From positions 145,001 to 209,000 of the forward strand of contig JAWNGF010000013.1 in assembly GCA_037039685.1 (NCBI GenBank): a stretch of 64,000 bases of DNA, read 5' to 3'. How positions within the stretch are numbered: position 1 is the first letter of the stretch; every line of letters begins with the position of its first letter. Source of the DNA: Ceratobasidium sp. AG-K. Its lineage: Eukaryota; Basidiomycota; Agaricomycetes; Cantharellales; Ceratobasidiaceae. The translations under genes were made by a program, and so were the position numbers. Of the stretch, positions 11,593 to 23,282 are shown piece by piece. The notes under the pieces are model-generated. The model was given only the letters and a program-made list of their open reading frames with translations, did no database searches and was not told the DNA's origin.

Positions 11593-14020
11593 CTAATAAC
11601 TCGTTGCCTCGGGTATGATGGTGGCGTCCCCCTTGTGTGTCGCGCCCTGTAAGTAAAGGACAATGTACTATGCGAATCAGAAATAAAATAAATAAACGTA
11701 CGTCTTCCTCCCATTCCAAGTACGCTTCCAGCTCGGTCCCACCAAACCGGATGCAGACATCAAAGTTCAAGCGCCAATACATGGCTCCGCGGACGCCTAT
11801 CCTTGGCTGAAGGGCACCGCTGAGACCATCCAGATTGGCAGAAACATCGCAAGAGTGACGGAACCCTGGGAGATATGCGCCTGACCTACATTTTTAGCTA
11901 ATAACCTCAGGGGTAAATCATGTTTGCCTGCCTGTTTTATTCGTCAACCACGCTGGGTTTTCATTATTGGAATATGCAACCAGCGTGAGCTCGAAATCCT
12001 CTAGGTCGGGGTGCGATGTTGAATAGGTACATGAGAATGGCTTTCGAACTACTGCTTCGGTGTCGATCACAACGTCCTGGGTATTTATTATAATCAGCTG
12101 ACGACTAGAGTATAGGGTAGTTTACTACAACCTTGGCGGCGATTTGGCTCCATCTGCCACTAACTTTGTCGATTCCATCGGCATCCGAGATGATCGCCCG
12201 GCCTTGGTGCTCGGAAATAGCGGGGTTGTATTTGGCCATGATTTCGAGACCCACAGATGAGCGTGGCGCACGCCCAGCAACACTACTTGCAACACTCCAT
12301 ATCACAGCGCCATCGGCAACTGCTTTGGCGCTAAAAAAACAACATCTATGTCGGCGAATACGTTGACGTAGATGAAAACGCGGTCTCACGTGGATTGATT
12401 CGCGAGAGTAACCTTGCACCCCTGGCTTCCATACCGGCTTTTGAATTCCTCTCGCAGGTACGGGCTGTCTCCAAACCCTCCCACCAGGAACATGTGCTAT
12501 GAACCAGTGTCATCAAACTAAACGATTGCGAGATAGATAAATCGTACTGAAACTGGTAATTCTTTTACTTGTTGGTCTACGTTGACCTTGATCTTGTCCA
12601 GACAAACATCAAAGAATGATTTGAGCGTGGCCCTACCAAGCGCGTTAGTATTGTACTTGGTCTCTGATGAACGGCTCACCCAGCAAAACTCATTCGTCCT
12701 CGGGAAATTCTAGCTCCGGGTTTGTTGACCCGTATACTCGCAACATCAACTGTTCTGTCGTCCGTCGCATGGCGGAAATGGCGCTTGGCATTATTCTCAA
12801 AATCGAGTACTCCTCGGTCGGTAAATTCTTCGATATCTCTCTTGTCTAGCTTTGCGTTTGTCAGCGCGCTACGGACGTATTTCTCGAATGCGTCGTCAAC
12901 AAATATTGCTCCCGCTTGTACACCTGCCGTGCGGCCTTTGAGTAACGGGTGTGGTGCTCGTGGCTAGCGCCCCAACTTACATCCGGAACCTTTGGCTTCT
13001 TCGATCCTCAAGACTGGTCGAGCTGTTTTGATGCGGTACACAGTCGTATCTACAGTCGATCCCCCCGCATCACAAACGGCAAACAGTGCTCCAGCCTATG
13101 CGAAGTTAGTGCTTTGGTGCTTTAGTGAGCTAAATTAGCCATAGTTACTCACTTGAAGGTGACTCTCGATCGAAGTGTGATAGATACAAAAATGCACGGA
13201 CGCCTCGGCCTCGGTAACAAACCGGACATTGATAGAAGCAGTCTGGCTTGTCACGAGGCCGGCTTGGATGGCAGCAGTTCGAAGGAACTTTTGTTCGCTA
13301 GGCCCCCATCCATTAGGATGTGCAATGACGAACTGTATCGATGATCGGTGTTTACGCCATATGATGTCGCCGTCTAAGACACGTTCCTCGAAATATTTCT
13401 CGGTATGTCGAAAGAGAAAACCTAGGAAGTCCGTATACACTTGCAGAGGTTCGACGCCAGGTGGCAGTTCTGCATTGGGTCAAGTGACTGGCAATAAATG
13501 AATTACAAATCGACAGCCCACATACCACTGAGCTCCAGACCATATTTCTCTTTCAGGTCCTCAGGATGCAGACGTAATTTGAAGTGCTTTGCGAGTTGCC
13601 ATCCATTATCTTCCGCATCGCACTTTGCGTCAGGCGTGGCTGCTTCGGCACCAAATAAAACAGGCTATAGAAGTATTTGATGTTTATATAATGCTCTGAC
13701 CCATTGAGCGTATACACACCTTCTTGTTCGTGTCGTACCAGATAATGCTAGGCACCTTGCTTCGAAGATCTGGGTTGCCTTGTCCCGGCCAGTGCGTCAC
13801 TCGGTGAAAGGTCCTTTCAACTCCTGACGTATAAGGTGGTCATAAGCGAATCTGGTCACTACGAGTGAAACCCACCAATTCCCCTTTCTAGGTATGCAAA
13901 GGCCACACCACTCTGGGTTGTTCCTATATCTATTCCCACAACGATTTTATCATCTCCTTCCCATATACCACCTCGGAATGACTTTGAGGAAGAGTTGATT
14001 GACTGATTGAGTTGCGACAT
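11593..14020 (-). CDS. HSP70-12A/B-like chaperone-family ATPase
   Basis: Multi-exon minus-strand gene from ATG 14020 to TAG 11593. The actin-like ATPase fold is readable in order: phosphate-1 loop VGIDIGTTQSGVAFAYLERG (about 13950-13890), a VTHWPGQG segment, GVEPLQVYTDFLGFLF, phosphate-2 DAGGSTVDTTVY (about 13073-13040), adenosine motif VGGFGDSPYLREEF (about 12490-12450), and a C-terminal IRFGGTELEAYLEW segment (about 11750-11708). This is the divergent HSP70-12 type, which lacks the classical substrate-binding domain, and it is expanded in many Agaricomycetes. Introns are about 50 nt; the one near 12620-12670 contains TACTAAC. The intron at about 11886-11927 appears to use a GC donor. I see no stop or frameshift, so it is probably functional. 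Its client and role cannot be told from sequence. Confidence 0.8.
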
Positions 14021-16036
14021 CACCTGGCACTCAATGGGTATTGTGGAGGGGAGGTGGCGGATTGGTCCGGTTGAGGATTCAGTAGGTGACCAGGAGGCGC
14101 TTGCGTAGCCACAGGTCACATGATGTCGGTGGCAACTTTTGATAATCTCAAATCAGACCAACAAACATCGGTCCACAGGATCTCCTCAGTGATACCAGTA
14201 AATCGGGAGCAAAGCTCTAGCTGAAACTGCCAAATTTACCATGGGGAGTTACGGTGATTGGCGAATTATGTTAGCCATAGCCATACTAATAGGTGGTGGT
14301 GATACCGCACTTCAGCCGCTCGGCAACATCCACTTGAGACCCTGCTCCCGCTCGTATCTGGCTTTCGCCTTCTTGAGTTTGGTTAAAGCTAGTGTTACTT
14401 GAGGATATATTCATCTTCAGGGGGAGATCTGGGATGGTATTGGTATCATATGCAGGCAGCACGGCTGCCTCAATCCCTAAGTACTTGAAAAAAAGGGTTT
14501 GAGCTTAGAAAAGTGTAAGCTCTCTCAGATCCTGTGGGGAAGCAAGCGGACTATCTTTTTGGAAGAACTGGGTGATGGGTTGGTTACTCCGCTGTTTGTA
14601 TGCCTCGAAGTGTTATACGAGGGCACTGCTAAATTTACACTGCCACCCAAAAGTATCACACCACGTGATTGCAAAAAAGCGTCCGGGCCCTAGCTCTTGG
14701 AGGACTTGCATGTATAACCTGAAAATATGTATGTACATGAAATGGTATCTGAGGAATGTACTGCATAAAAATCCAAGGTTATGCTCAAGTATTAGGGTGC
14801 AAAAAACGAAATAGCCCAAAGGGGGTTGGTGAAATACCTTTGATCATGCATACACCCACCCTCCATTGTGAGCTCACCAAAGAGCGTAATGACCTGTCCT
14901 TTTTCGATTAAATTTAGAATATCATGTGGTATCTTAGTTCCTATTATCAAGTTGTCTGAATCAGGTATGATTGCGCTACACACGGCAGAACAATTCTATC
15001 CCGCCCTCAAGTTGCAAATTCACGCTGAGATGTGCCTGAGCCCGGGTGCACTTGCAGTGTCTCATTGTGTAGCGAAATGGTAATCGCCTCGGTTGTCGGC
15101 CGTTCATCGTTCTTGGCTATAATCCCCCGGGTGTGTTCCCAGTATCAGTGCGGATGTGATTCATACTTGGCGGTCGGCCGGGTCTCATGGCGTACGTCGA
15201 GTCGGGTGGCTCGTGGCGAGGGAGCAGCATCAATATGAAATTCACGCCTTCGATGAGGCAATTACGCGTTTTCTTATTTTTCGCCAACTGGTATCTATTA
15301 AATCAAGTAACATTGGACGATAGCCCGCTAACTATGCCAAAAAAGTAGCTCCCCAGGTATGATAGTAGCAGGACCGGTGGCCATGGCTCGTGGCTCTCCA
15401 AATCTTCGCTATTTAGGGTCCTACTTTTTCATATGACTCTCTTGAATGCCATCGAAATGAGCTTTAGATCATATTTTAATTCTCCTCCGGCACATTGGTC
15501 ATTGAAAACTATGGTATAGACATGACATGCCCATAAGCCACTGACATCACCCCAGAATCCCCAGAACGACGTCCCATGAGCCATTCAGACCCGCTTCGTC
15601 GATGGTCAATGCAATGGCATTAGAAGTGTTCGCATGTATTCACCCAGCGCTATTATCCGATACAGCACCACACTATGTCCCCGCTTCGGGTCCACCGAAA
15701 CCCTCACCAGTCCGCAAACGCTCGTCGCCGTCGCTTGTGCCTACCGCTCTCGTCTCGTCCCTGTTCACCCTCCTACATTTATCTCTGGCCAGAACAAATG
15801 AAGCGAATCGCTCGCGCAATCTATGTCCCGTCGGGCGTTTGAAGCACACCCTGCGGCGCCGGTGAGAGTCGCATGTCACGTGCCATTTTGTCTTCACCAC
15901 CGCCAACCACAAACCACGTCTCTTACAGTCGGAGGTGACCAATTCCCACGATTTAGGGGATAGGATTGTTGACGCTCTCTCGTACCCACTTCACCTCGCT
16001 ATTTTCTATCCGAAAAACACTTATTATTTCCCCCAA
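14021..16036. other. Intergenic region without a supported gene
   Basis: Two kilobases between the HSP70-like start (leftward) and the BTB gene (rightward), so it should hold both promoters. The short ORFs present are not supported by splice structure or recognisable domains. I see nothing else. Confidence 0.5.
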
Positions 16037-17050
16037 ATGGCTAAAGACTCGGTTATGGCGTCTGGCGCGACAGAAGTCGACCACAAAATCCCTCCTAACC
16101 ATGGATTCAACCAAGGCGGCGACGTGATTCTTCGATCGATCGATGGGATCGACTTTAGCGTCCACTCGGTTCTATTATCGCTCGCGTCCCCTGTTTTTTC
16201 CGGCATGGTTTCAATCGGAACTAGAACCAAAAAGGACGTCGTTGCTGTTGGAGAAACGTCCCAAATGATCGCGCTCATGCTCAAGTTCATATATCCCGTA
16301 CCACCCCCCGACCTGTCTTCATTCGAGGAACTCGACCAAGCGCTCCACGTGGCAGACAAATACCAACTCGATGGAATGAAGACGCGACTACGCGAAAAAA
16401 TGGCGATGACTAATTCTCCCGTCTCGATCGCCTCGAATCCACTTCGCGCTCTCGCTATAACTATTCCCCACGGATTGAAGGAAGAAACGGAAACTGCCAT
16501 GCACTCTGCTTCCAAGTATTATAATTTCTCAACCGGCGGCGCGTTGGTCAGGCTTGCCAACGCCGTTCCATCCACGCTTCCTTGCATCCAGCTGGTTGGG
16601 CCGTTGTCGGTTCGGACCCGGGTGCTCGCTGAAGTCTTGTTTGCATTCCACCGGGCACCAATGCAACTCACAGGTGACGCTTGTCGAGAATTCCTCTGCA
16701 AGCCTTGCGAAACGATGTACTTCAGCTCTGGTCTTCATAGCGCGCCCGAATGGCAGGCTCGCTGGGCTTACGAAATTTTTACAGAGCTGCAAGGTCGTCC
16801 GGTGCAAGAATGGGATCCCTTTTTTGAGCTCGAGTTTTTCCATACTGCCATGCATCGAGCCGGGGATGTCCCCATTCTTCTCTCTCGATCGGGCAGCGAC
16901 CGTAAATACGAGTGCGAGTGTCCAGACTCGATTAACCAATATTCGGACGATTTCGAGGTGTGGGCGTGGGGAGTCTTGGATGCGTTGACAGCACGGTTAA
17001 AGTCGGAGAGGTTGGACTCATATGGGCGGCTTCGGCTTGACTGTCTGTAA
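16037..17050 (+). CDS. BTB/POZ domain protein
   Basis: Single-exon ORF of 337 aa. The ATG at 16037 is chosen because in-frame upstream sequence has no ATG. The BTB core is at residues about 30-125: GGDVILRSIDGIDFSVHSVLLSLASPVF, then MLKFIYPVPPPDLSSFEELDQALHVADKYQLDGMKTRLREK, the usual BTB end. A C-terminal extension holds a conserved CREFLCKPCETMYFSSGLHSAPEWQARWAYEIF block and a CECPDS segment. Fungal BTB proteins of this form usually lack Kelch or zinc-finger partners, and some act as Cullin-3 adaptors; nothing here proves that. Two decayed relatives follow at 17.6 and 18.7 kb, so this is the surviving member of a tandem family. Confidence 0.8.
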   Translation: MAKDSVMASGATEVDHKIPPNHGFNQGGDVILRSIDGIDFSVHSVLLSLASPVFSGMVSIGTRTKKDVVAVGETSQMIALMLKFIYPVPPPDLSSFEELDQALHVADKYQLDGMKTRLREKMAMTNSPVSIASNPLRALAITIPHGLKEETETAMHSASKYYNFSTGGALVRLANAVPSTLPCIQLVGPLSVRTRVLAEVLFAFHRAPMQLTGDACREFLCKPCETMYFSSGLHSAPEWQARWAYEIFTELQGRPVQEWDPFFELEFFHTAMHRAGDVPILLSRSGSDRKYECECPDSINQYSDDFEVWAWGVLDALTARLKSERLDSYGRLRLDCL

Positions 17051-17639
17051 GTTGAATGCGTAGCTTATGGGGGCTCGATCTACTTTTAAGTGATGTACGG
17101 ACTTGGATTTTATATATATCATAGGAGCAATTGTTTATTGTAGAAGCTTATCTAATGCCATTCACGGGTTGCACATGGTATATGCGTGAAAAGAAAAGAA
17201 AAAAAAACTACATTTTGTACAGTTGACCGGTTCAGGAACCAGGGTTGGTGGAAACACTCACACCCTCATAATTCTGGTCGACTGATTTACAACTTTGCTC
17301 GTTCAGTTTCTGTTCTGGTGGTGCGCGAGTTGTGGCTCAGGTGGCTGACACGTCACTTGGTTATTTTACAATTTACCTTTCATCCTCCACTTACTACCCG
17401 GCCATCGCTGTAGCAGTCATCGCATCAAAGATTTGGGCTATGTTATTTATAAATACCTAAGGGTGTCGTGGGTGTGTGTGTTCGGCAATAGATCAGCTCA
17501 GGTTGGCTCTTTTCCCGATTCCCTCTTCTCGACTTGTCTGCCAAGACGTAGAGTGCTAACAAAAATTCCCCACTTCGTAGCTCAAATAACACATTGTGTC
17601 CTCTTCCAGAGTATCAAGTAACATTTCTCCATGACCTTC
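17051..17639. other. Spacer between BTB copies
   Basis: Contains the 3' flank of the intact BTB gene and a stretch with no recognisable coding signal. Confidence 0.4.
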
Positions 17640-18330
17640 CCCGGCACGTTACTCCAACATCCACCTCTGCCCACGATGACTTTGTGAGAAGCGACGACAT
17701 GAACCTCCAATCCCTGGACGGAGTCGAATTCAGTGTTCACACTACACTGCTCTCCTTCGCGTCCTCCGTAGTTGGTGACGTAATGGCCCTAGGCACTCAT
17801 ACTGGAGAGGGTATCGTCGTCGTTGGAAAAACCTCTCCGATGGTCGCCCATATGCTCAAGCATATTTATCCAATGCAACCTCCAACTATTCTCATCCCAT
17901 GAAGAGCCCGACCACGCACTCCATATAGCGACAAGTACCAACTCGGAGGAATGAAGGCGTTGTTGCGCAAAAAATGGCATTGCCCAATTCACCCACGCGA
18001 TAAGGATCGTTCAGGCTTGCCAAGGCAATTCCATCTGCGTGGCCATACATTCAGCTCGCAGGTCCTCTCTCAATCTGGGCACAAGTTCTAGCCGAAGTAT
18101 CATTTGGATTCCCCCAAGCCCCATGCATATTTTTAAAGACAGTTTTTTTCACGCTGTCATTTGCTGTGGTGGAAGCTCCCCGATAATGGTTTCCTACAAC
18201 GGACAAGAAGGCAAATACGAGTGTAAATGCCCCGGGCTGATCCAGGCATATAACGGCAATAACTATGTGCCTACGATGCATTGTGTGAACTACATGAACG
18301 CCTGGAGTTGCAGGGAGTCAATTCAATTGG
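17640..18330 (+). pseudogene. BTB/POZ paralogue, decayed
   Basis: Matches the BTB gene at 16037 in order: LDGVEFSVHTTLLSFASS (cf. IDGIDFSVHSVLLSLASP), MVAHMLKHIYPMQPP, DKYQLGGMKALLRKK, and a late KYECKCPG block near 18210. The frame changes after 17900 (TGA in place of a continuation) and again near 17930 and 18090. Most of the middle (the CREFLC...EWQARW block) is missing, so no full-length product is possible. Confidence 0.7.
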
Positions 18331-18714
18331 GCGTATGCAACTTGATAAGTGGTTATTAGTTGGGTGGACGCATATGCTGGATTTGTGTTTGTGTATCTCT
18401 CGTGGGGTATCTTTGCCTCATAATGGCAATTGTTTGCTGTTATTCATTTTCCGCCTCAAATTTAAGAGACACTGCGTTTATACCAGCGAAATGGCATGCT
18501 ATATCAAAAGCTATACTCGCCGCGTCTTTGGCCTTTGACGGGTGGCTGGTGGTTCATGTGGCTATGACGTTACATAGCCTCGTCACCTCATATAAACGGC
18601 CTTCTTGTGTTGGTGCCCTAGCATTCTAGATCGTCCTTCTGTCTTCTACCCCCGCCCAACTCGACCTCCAACACCACGACCAGCGACTCCGTCGACTTCA
18701 CGCCCGTGTAGGTC

Positions 18715-19530
18715 GAAACTGAGCCCTCCCCCACTTCTGGTCGCAATTTTATTATCCGATCCTCTGATGACATTGATTTTAGCGTTCATTCAATCGTGCT
18801 TTCTCTTGCGTCTTCTGCACTCTCAGAACTTCTCTCTGCTAGTATCCAACCTGAGATTCTTAAAGTTAGCGAAACCGCTGATATTATTGCCGTTACTCTT
18901 GGGTTCATCTATCCTAAACCACCTCCAGTAATTTCCTCATTCGAGATGCTTGACAGGGCATTGCATGTTGCCAACAAGTATCACCTCGAAGGCATGAAGG
19001 CTAACCTGCGCAAAAGGCTTTTGGAGACTGATTCGGATATCTCGGTATATGCCGATCCATTTCGTGCACTATCAGTTGCCACCTCCCATTGCTTCGGAAA
19101 TGAGGCAAGGGTCGCCGCTCCGGTCGTCTTGAGACAACTCAGCTTTGATACATTAGACATCCTCCTCAAATTAGTCAATGCCGTGCCCCATTCTGCTCCC
19201 TTGATACGGCTTACTGGAATTCCCCTGGTGCAGATACAGGTAGCTGCAAACATACTCTTTGGATTTCATCAAATGCTCATGTTGCTCTCGGAAGACAGAC
19301 ACACTTGCTTGCTCTGTAGCTATTTTCAGTCATGTATCACAAGATATTTCGCCATAGTCCGCCTGAATGGCAGGCTCGCCGGGCATACTGGTTTTTTCAA
19401 GAAATCAAAACGCGAGCTATTGAGGACTGCGAAGAACTTTTCCACATAGGATTTTTTATTACAGCATGGCATCGGACTAGCTTGAGTGCGGGTTCGGTGG
19501 TTGTCGGGTCCACTTGTACATGCTTGTAGG
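18715..19530 (+). pseudogene. Third BTB/POZ paralogue, frameshifted
   Basis: An open frame from about 18711 reads IDFSVHSIVLSLASSAL, FIYPKPPPVISSFEMLDRALHVANKYHLEGMKANLRKR and FRALSVATSHCF, all aligned with the intact gene at 16037. No ATG precedes the BTB core in this frame (a TAG lies at about 18708). Near 19325-19345 the match moves to another frame (HSPPEWQARRAYWFFQE), so the C-terminal block is frameshifted. A very long unrecognised intron structure is possible, but decay is simpler. Confidence 0.65.
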
Positions 19531-20400
19531 TAATTACTACCAACTGGATTACCTTTCACCAATGGGCAGCAATGGTTACGAGCACAAGAGCAAGTAGCTT
19601 TCCAAGCTCGGCGACTTGAGGCATCTTTAAGTCAAGGTACCGTTACTTGATCGTAGGTCTGATGTATGGCCACGCGTATCCTAAGATTTGACTGTTATTA
19701 AAACTTAGTAGAGGCTGTTGCATTGCGAACCATAGCGTGCTCCACCATGTGAAATCCTGTACCCAAAATCGACTGGATTTTATAGACGTGAACCGTAGAA
19801 CTAGTGAACAGAGCATCAGATGTTATGGCCTCCTCTTTTAATGTTCATGGGTATGTCACCAGCCTGAAAAGGCCCCGACCCACAAGTGATGTTTAGGAAA
19901 GTCCCATCAAGTTCTAGGTGTAGGTTACGGCGGGTGTTTGGATTAGGGGATCAATATTAGATTTAGCATCCGGCTTCACGAGGTACATCGCATAAATTGA
20001 CCTTGTACTGTTTCGCTTGTATCATCGCACATGTCTCATCAGCCCAATCCCAATTCAGATAAATTATAAATTGAACCAGTAGCTACAATCTGAGGATTTT
20101 TTTAGTGGTAGCTCTCATACTTTTTGGTTACTTGCCTTATGCTCCGAATGTGTCCGACTTCCCGGGGTCGTACGGTATTCCTCCCGCGTGTCGTCATCTT
20201 CAGTCACTGGTGGTTTATAAATCCAATATTTCATGACCCTGTTTGTCATCACCTCCACTCCCAGCTGACTTCTTAGCGTCTCCGCTCGGGGAGCTCGGGG
20301 AGGAGCTGGTTTTATAAATTAGCCAGAAAGTCATCGGTTCACTGCAGCCCTCTCTTTGTACCTCTGTCTCTCAGTACTCTAACGCATATATAAGGTTGAC
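19531..20400. other. Intergenic region without a supported gene
   Basis: No ORF with coding character. The right end should contain the promoter of the NmrA-like gene that begins at 20401. Confidence 0.5.
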
Positions 20401-21622
20401 ATGTCCGCTATCAAGCGAGTTGCTGTAGCCGGAGCTACTGGCTATGTAGGATATCCTATTGTTAATGCGCTGCTGGACTCCGGAGCTTTCGAGGTTCTCG
20501 CACTCGTAAGAGATAATTCGGCAAGTGAAACCAATGTTCTTGCAAGTAGAACTTGTTGAATAATAACCATGATCCATTTCCGAATCCAGACAGGAATACC
20601 CCATCTACACGAGCTGGAACCTCGAAGGCTCCAAATCCATAAGGTCTCCTACGAGGATGAAGGTCAACTTGCCTCGATACTGAGGGGTGTGGATGTAATG
20701 ATTTCAACGGTGGCATATTCTTCAGTCGAGTCACAGGTAAGGACCCTTGTTTCTAACCAAGATTTGGCATAAAACAATCACAATGAGTTTTCAAGGTACC
20801 CCTAATGAAGGCTTGCGTAACTTCCGGAGTTAAACTATTTTTCCCAAGCGAGTTTGCGCTGGTGAGAAAGCTCTACTCACACCACAAGGGCTACTTACCA
20901 TCCCCCCCCCCCCCATAAAAGGAGCTCGCATCCGATACCAGCTCCAACGCATCTAAGACCAAGAAAGCTGTTGCGGCGGTAGCTCAAGGTTTGGGTCTTC
21001 CAATTGTACGGGTGTTCAATGGGCTGTTCCCTCACTGGTATATTACAAACACGTGAGTATCGTCATCAGGGGCGTAGGAATGGTCGTTGATTGTAGAGTT
21101 GAAACTGAAATCAATTTTAGGTTCTTCCAGTTCTACCCCAATGAGAAAAGAATATTGATCTACGGTTCTGGGAATGAGAAGAATTCCTGGACGAGGGTTG
21201 AAGATGTCGCGAGGTTTGTGTACCGTCTCGATGAACAATCTTCAACTAATCAAGTTGGGAAGATTTGTTGCATACATTCTTCAAAAAGTACCAATCTCTC
21301 AGTTGGAGAATCAAAAGCTACGAATCGAGACCGACAGGAAGTCATTCAACGAGTTTGTTGGGATCTGGGAGAAGAAGCACAAGGTAAGTCTCAGGTCAGG
21401 GATTAATTCTCTAGTTTAATATAATCGTTTTTTCCTCCATAGGTAAAGCTTGACGTAACATACAAGCCAATAGAAGAGTTGGACGCGAGGATTGCCAACG
21501 ATCCGAATGACCACGAAGCTGCCATCGGTCGAGAAATGTTTTCTGGGCGAGCATCCGAGGGCCCACTGGCCAATTCACTATACCCGAACTGGAACCCGAC
21601 ACCCTTAGAGGATGCAATTTGA
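20401..21622 (+). CDS. NmrA-like / isoflavone-reductase-like NAD(P)-binding protein
   Basis: About six exons from ATG 20401 to TGA 21620-21622. The N-terminus has a Rossmann dinucleotide motif, VAVAGATGYVGYPIVNALL (GxxGxxG). Later exons give GVDVMISTVAY, then SGVKLFFPSEFALE (the family's PSEFG-like strand), LPIVRVFNGLFPHWY, NSWTRVEDVARF, RFVAYIL and a C-terminal FNEFVGIWEKKHK. This is the atypical short-chain dehydrogenase family that includes isoflavone reductases and NmrA redox sensors. Substrate cannot be told. Intron 1 has either a GC donor (GCAAGT after 20519) or a GT donor near 20548. A run of 13 C lies in a later intron near 20902-20914. Confidence 0.8.
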
Positions 21623-21777
21623 TTTATGGGCATAACCAAAGCTTACATCAAGTCCAAGCATAGTAATTGAGGAGAATCGTTGACACGGTTGATCTGAGTT
21701 CTTTATATATAAGTTCCCACCGAATGAAATACCTGAACAACCTCGCATATAGCTTTCCAAAGTAAGCCTGTGGCCTT

Positions 21778-23139
21778 TCAAGGGTGTTTGATGAAATTTG
21801 AAACCAGCTCGACAAACTCTTGCGGCCTACAAAGTGTTAGACATGACTGTGGCAGGAGCTAATTAGCGAACGCACTTTTCCGAGTGGACTATGGTTAAAA
21901 TATGGAATCAGATAGAATCCCGGAGGTATGAAAAAAGGCAGAGCCTACCCCAGTGACCGGTATCCAAGGTTTCTAACTTCATGTACGGGAAGAACTGTTC
22001 TATCACACCCACGTTTCTTCTGTTAATATACCTAGCAGCAAATTCGGATACGTTGGGTAAAGGAAAGAGTAATGGCAGAAATTAGGACGCACTTGCTCTT
22101 AGCCCCTTTAACAAATAACGTTGGTCCATGCCAGACCTCCTTCCCAGGAGTGTGCGGAAATTCTCCGATGCCATCAATTGCATCGGCAATAGCAGAAAGC
22201 GGTATCCGAAACTTTAATGGCTCTCCCTTGGCCGGTGCGACCAGGTTATGGAGGAGAAATGCTCTGACAGATGCGTCCTACGGAATGATCAAAAACGAGA
22301 ACCTGTGATTGAACTCAGGAATGACTCACAGACTCGTATTTTTTCAAAATCTCTTCTCCGTCCTTTTTAGTTAGCACTTGTGCTGCATCGATTTCTTTCA
22401 TGGCGTCGATATAGCGGCGGAACTCCGGGCTAATAGGTCCAACTGCAGGAGATATGTCTACTACAATCAGTCGAGAAAGCATATCCTTGGGGAGGGTCGG
22501 ATCAAGAGCGAATGCCATGACCACCTTTCCTCCGCTACCCCAACCTAGTTAGTAACCAAGTCAGACGTGAAAAAGATCACGAACAGAGAATGTCCCATGA
22601 GTGAGATATCGGAGAGAGAGTTAGTCTTGCAAAACTGGAGTATGTCGCCCGCCATAGCAGTGTAGTCCATTACTTCCGAGTGAGGCGATTCTCCATGATT
22701 TCGCAAATCCTATTTGGGTTGCGAGCCTTTGAGTTATGATTCCTCCGTTAAAAATTTCGGGCCGCACCACTGTGTATACGGGCCGACCCAGATTTCGAGC
22801 AAAAGCTTTGGATAAGGAGCGCCAGTTTTGTTTCGATCCGCTGTCACAGGGTTTAAGAGACACCTATGGCTGGAGCCAAAGGTAGCACTTACTATAGGCC
22901 ATGTACAATTAGTAAAGGAGATTGGGATTTGGGTTCTGGTGGCTCGGTTTTCTCATAGGCCAGATGCACAGGTAAGTGTGCGCCCGTAGCAAGTAAGCGG
23001 ACACCTGGGGTGTTATCCGTCAGAAGTAAGCAACGCATCGGCCGGTCGCTTGCCACCAACCTCCAATAGAATTAACAGTGGAAGGACGACGGGGTATCAG
23101 AGTACTCCTGAGTGCTTGGAGGCGTCGAAGGGTGGCCAT
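21778..23139 (-). CDS. ABHD11-type alpha/beta hydrolase, probably mitochondrial
   Basis: Minus-strand gene with about six exons, ATG 23139 (MATLRRLQALRSTLIPRRPS) to TGA 21778. The Arg/Leu/Ser-rich start looks like a mitochondrial presequence. In order: HLAYEKTEPP, LLIVHGL (oxyanion-side HG), GSKQNWRSLSKAFAR, then DLRNHGESPHS. The nucleophile elbow GHSLGGK is assembled across an intron near 22530-22590 that carries TACTAAC. The acid-side VVDISPAVG follows, and the last exon ends RPQEFVELVSNFIKHP. The family includes human ABHD11 and yeast Imo32-like proteins, serine hydrolases of the mitochondrial matrix. The catalytic Ser is visible; the His lies in the DTGHW segment near 21960. It shares a 143-bp divergent promoter with the gankyrin-like gene. 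Confidence 0.8.
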
Positions 23140-23282
23140 GACAAGGTGTTTCGAGGAAAGGTGACTAGATGATGATTGTCGGTAATTGGAGGTAGCCGAA
23201 ACCTTGGAATTGGTAAACGACAATCACGTGACCGTCCGACGCGTCATTCTCTCAAAGTCGCTTCCACCTCATCCCCGCCACA

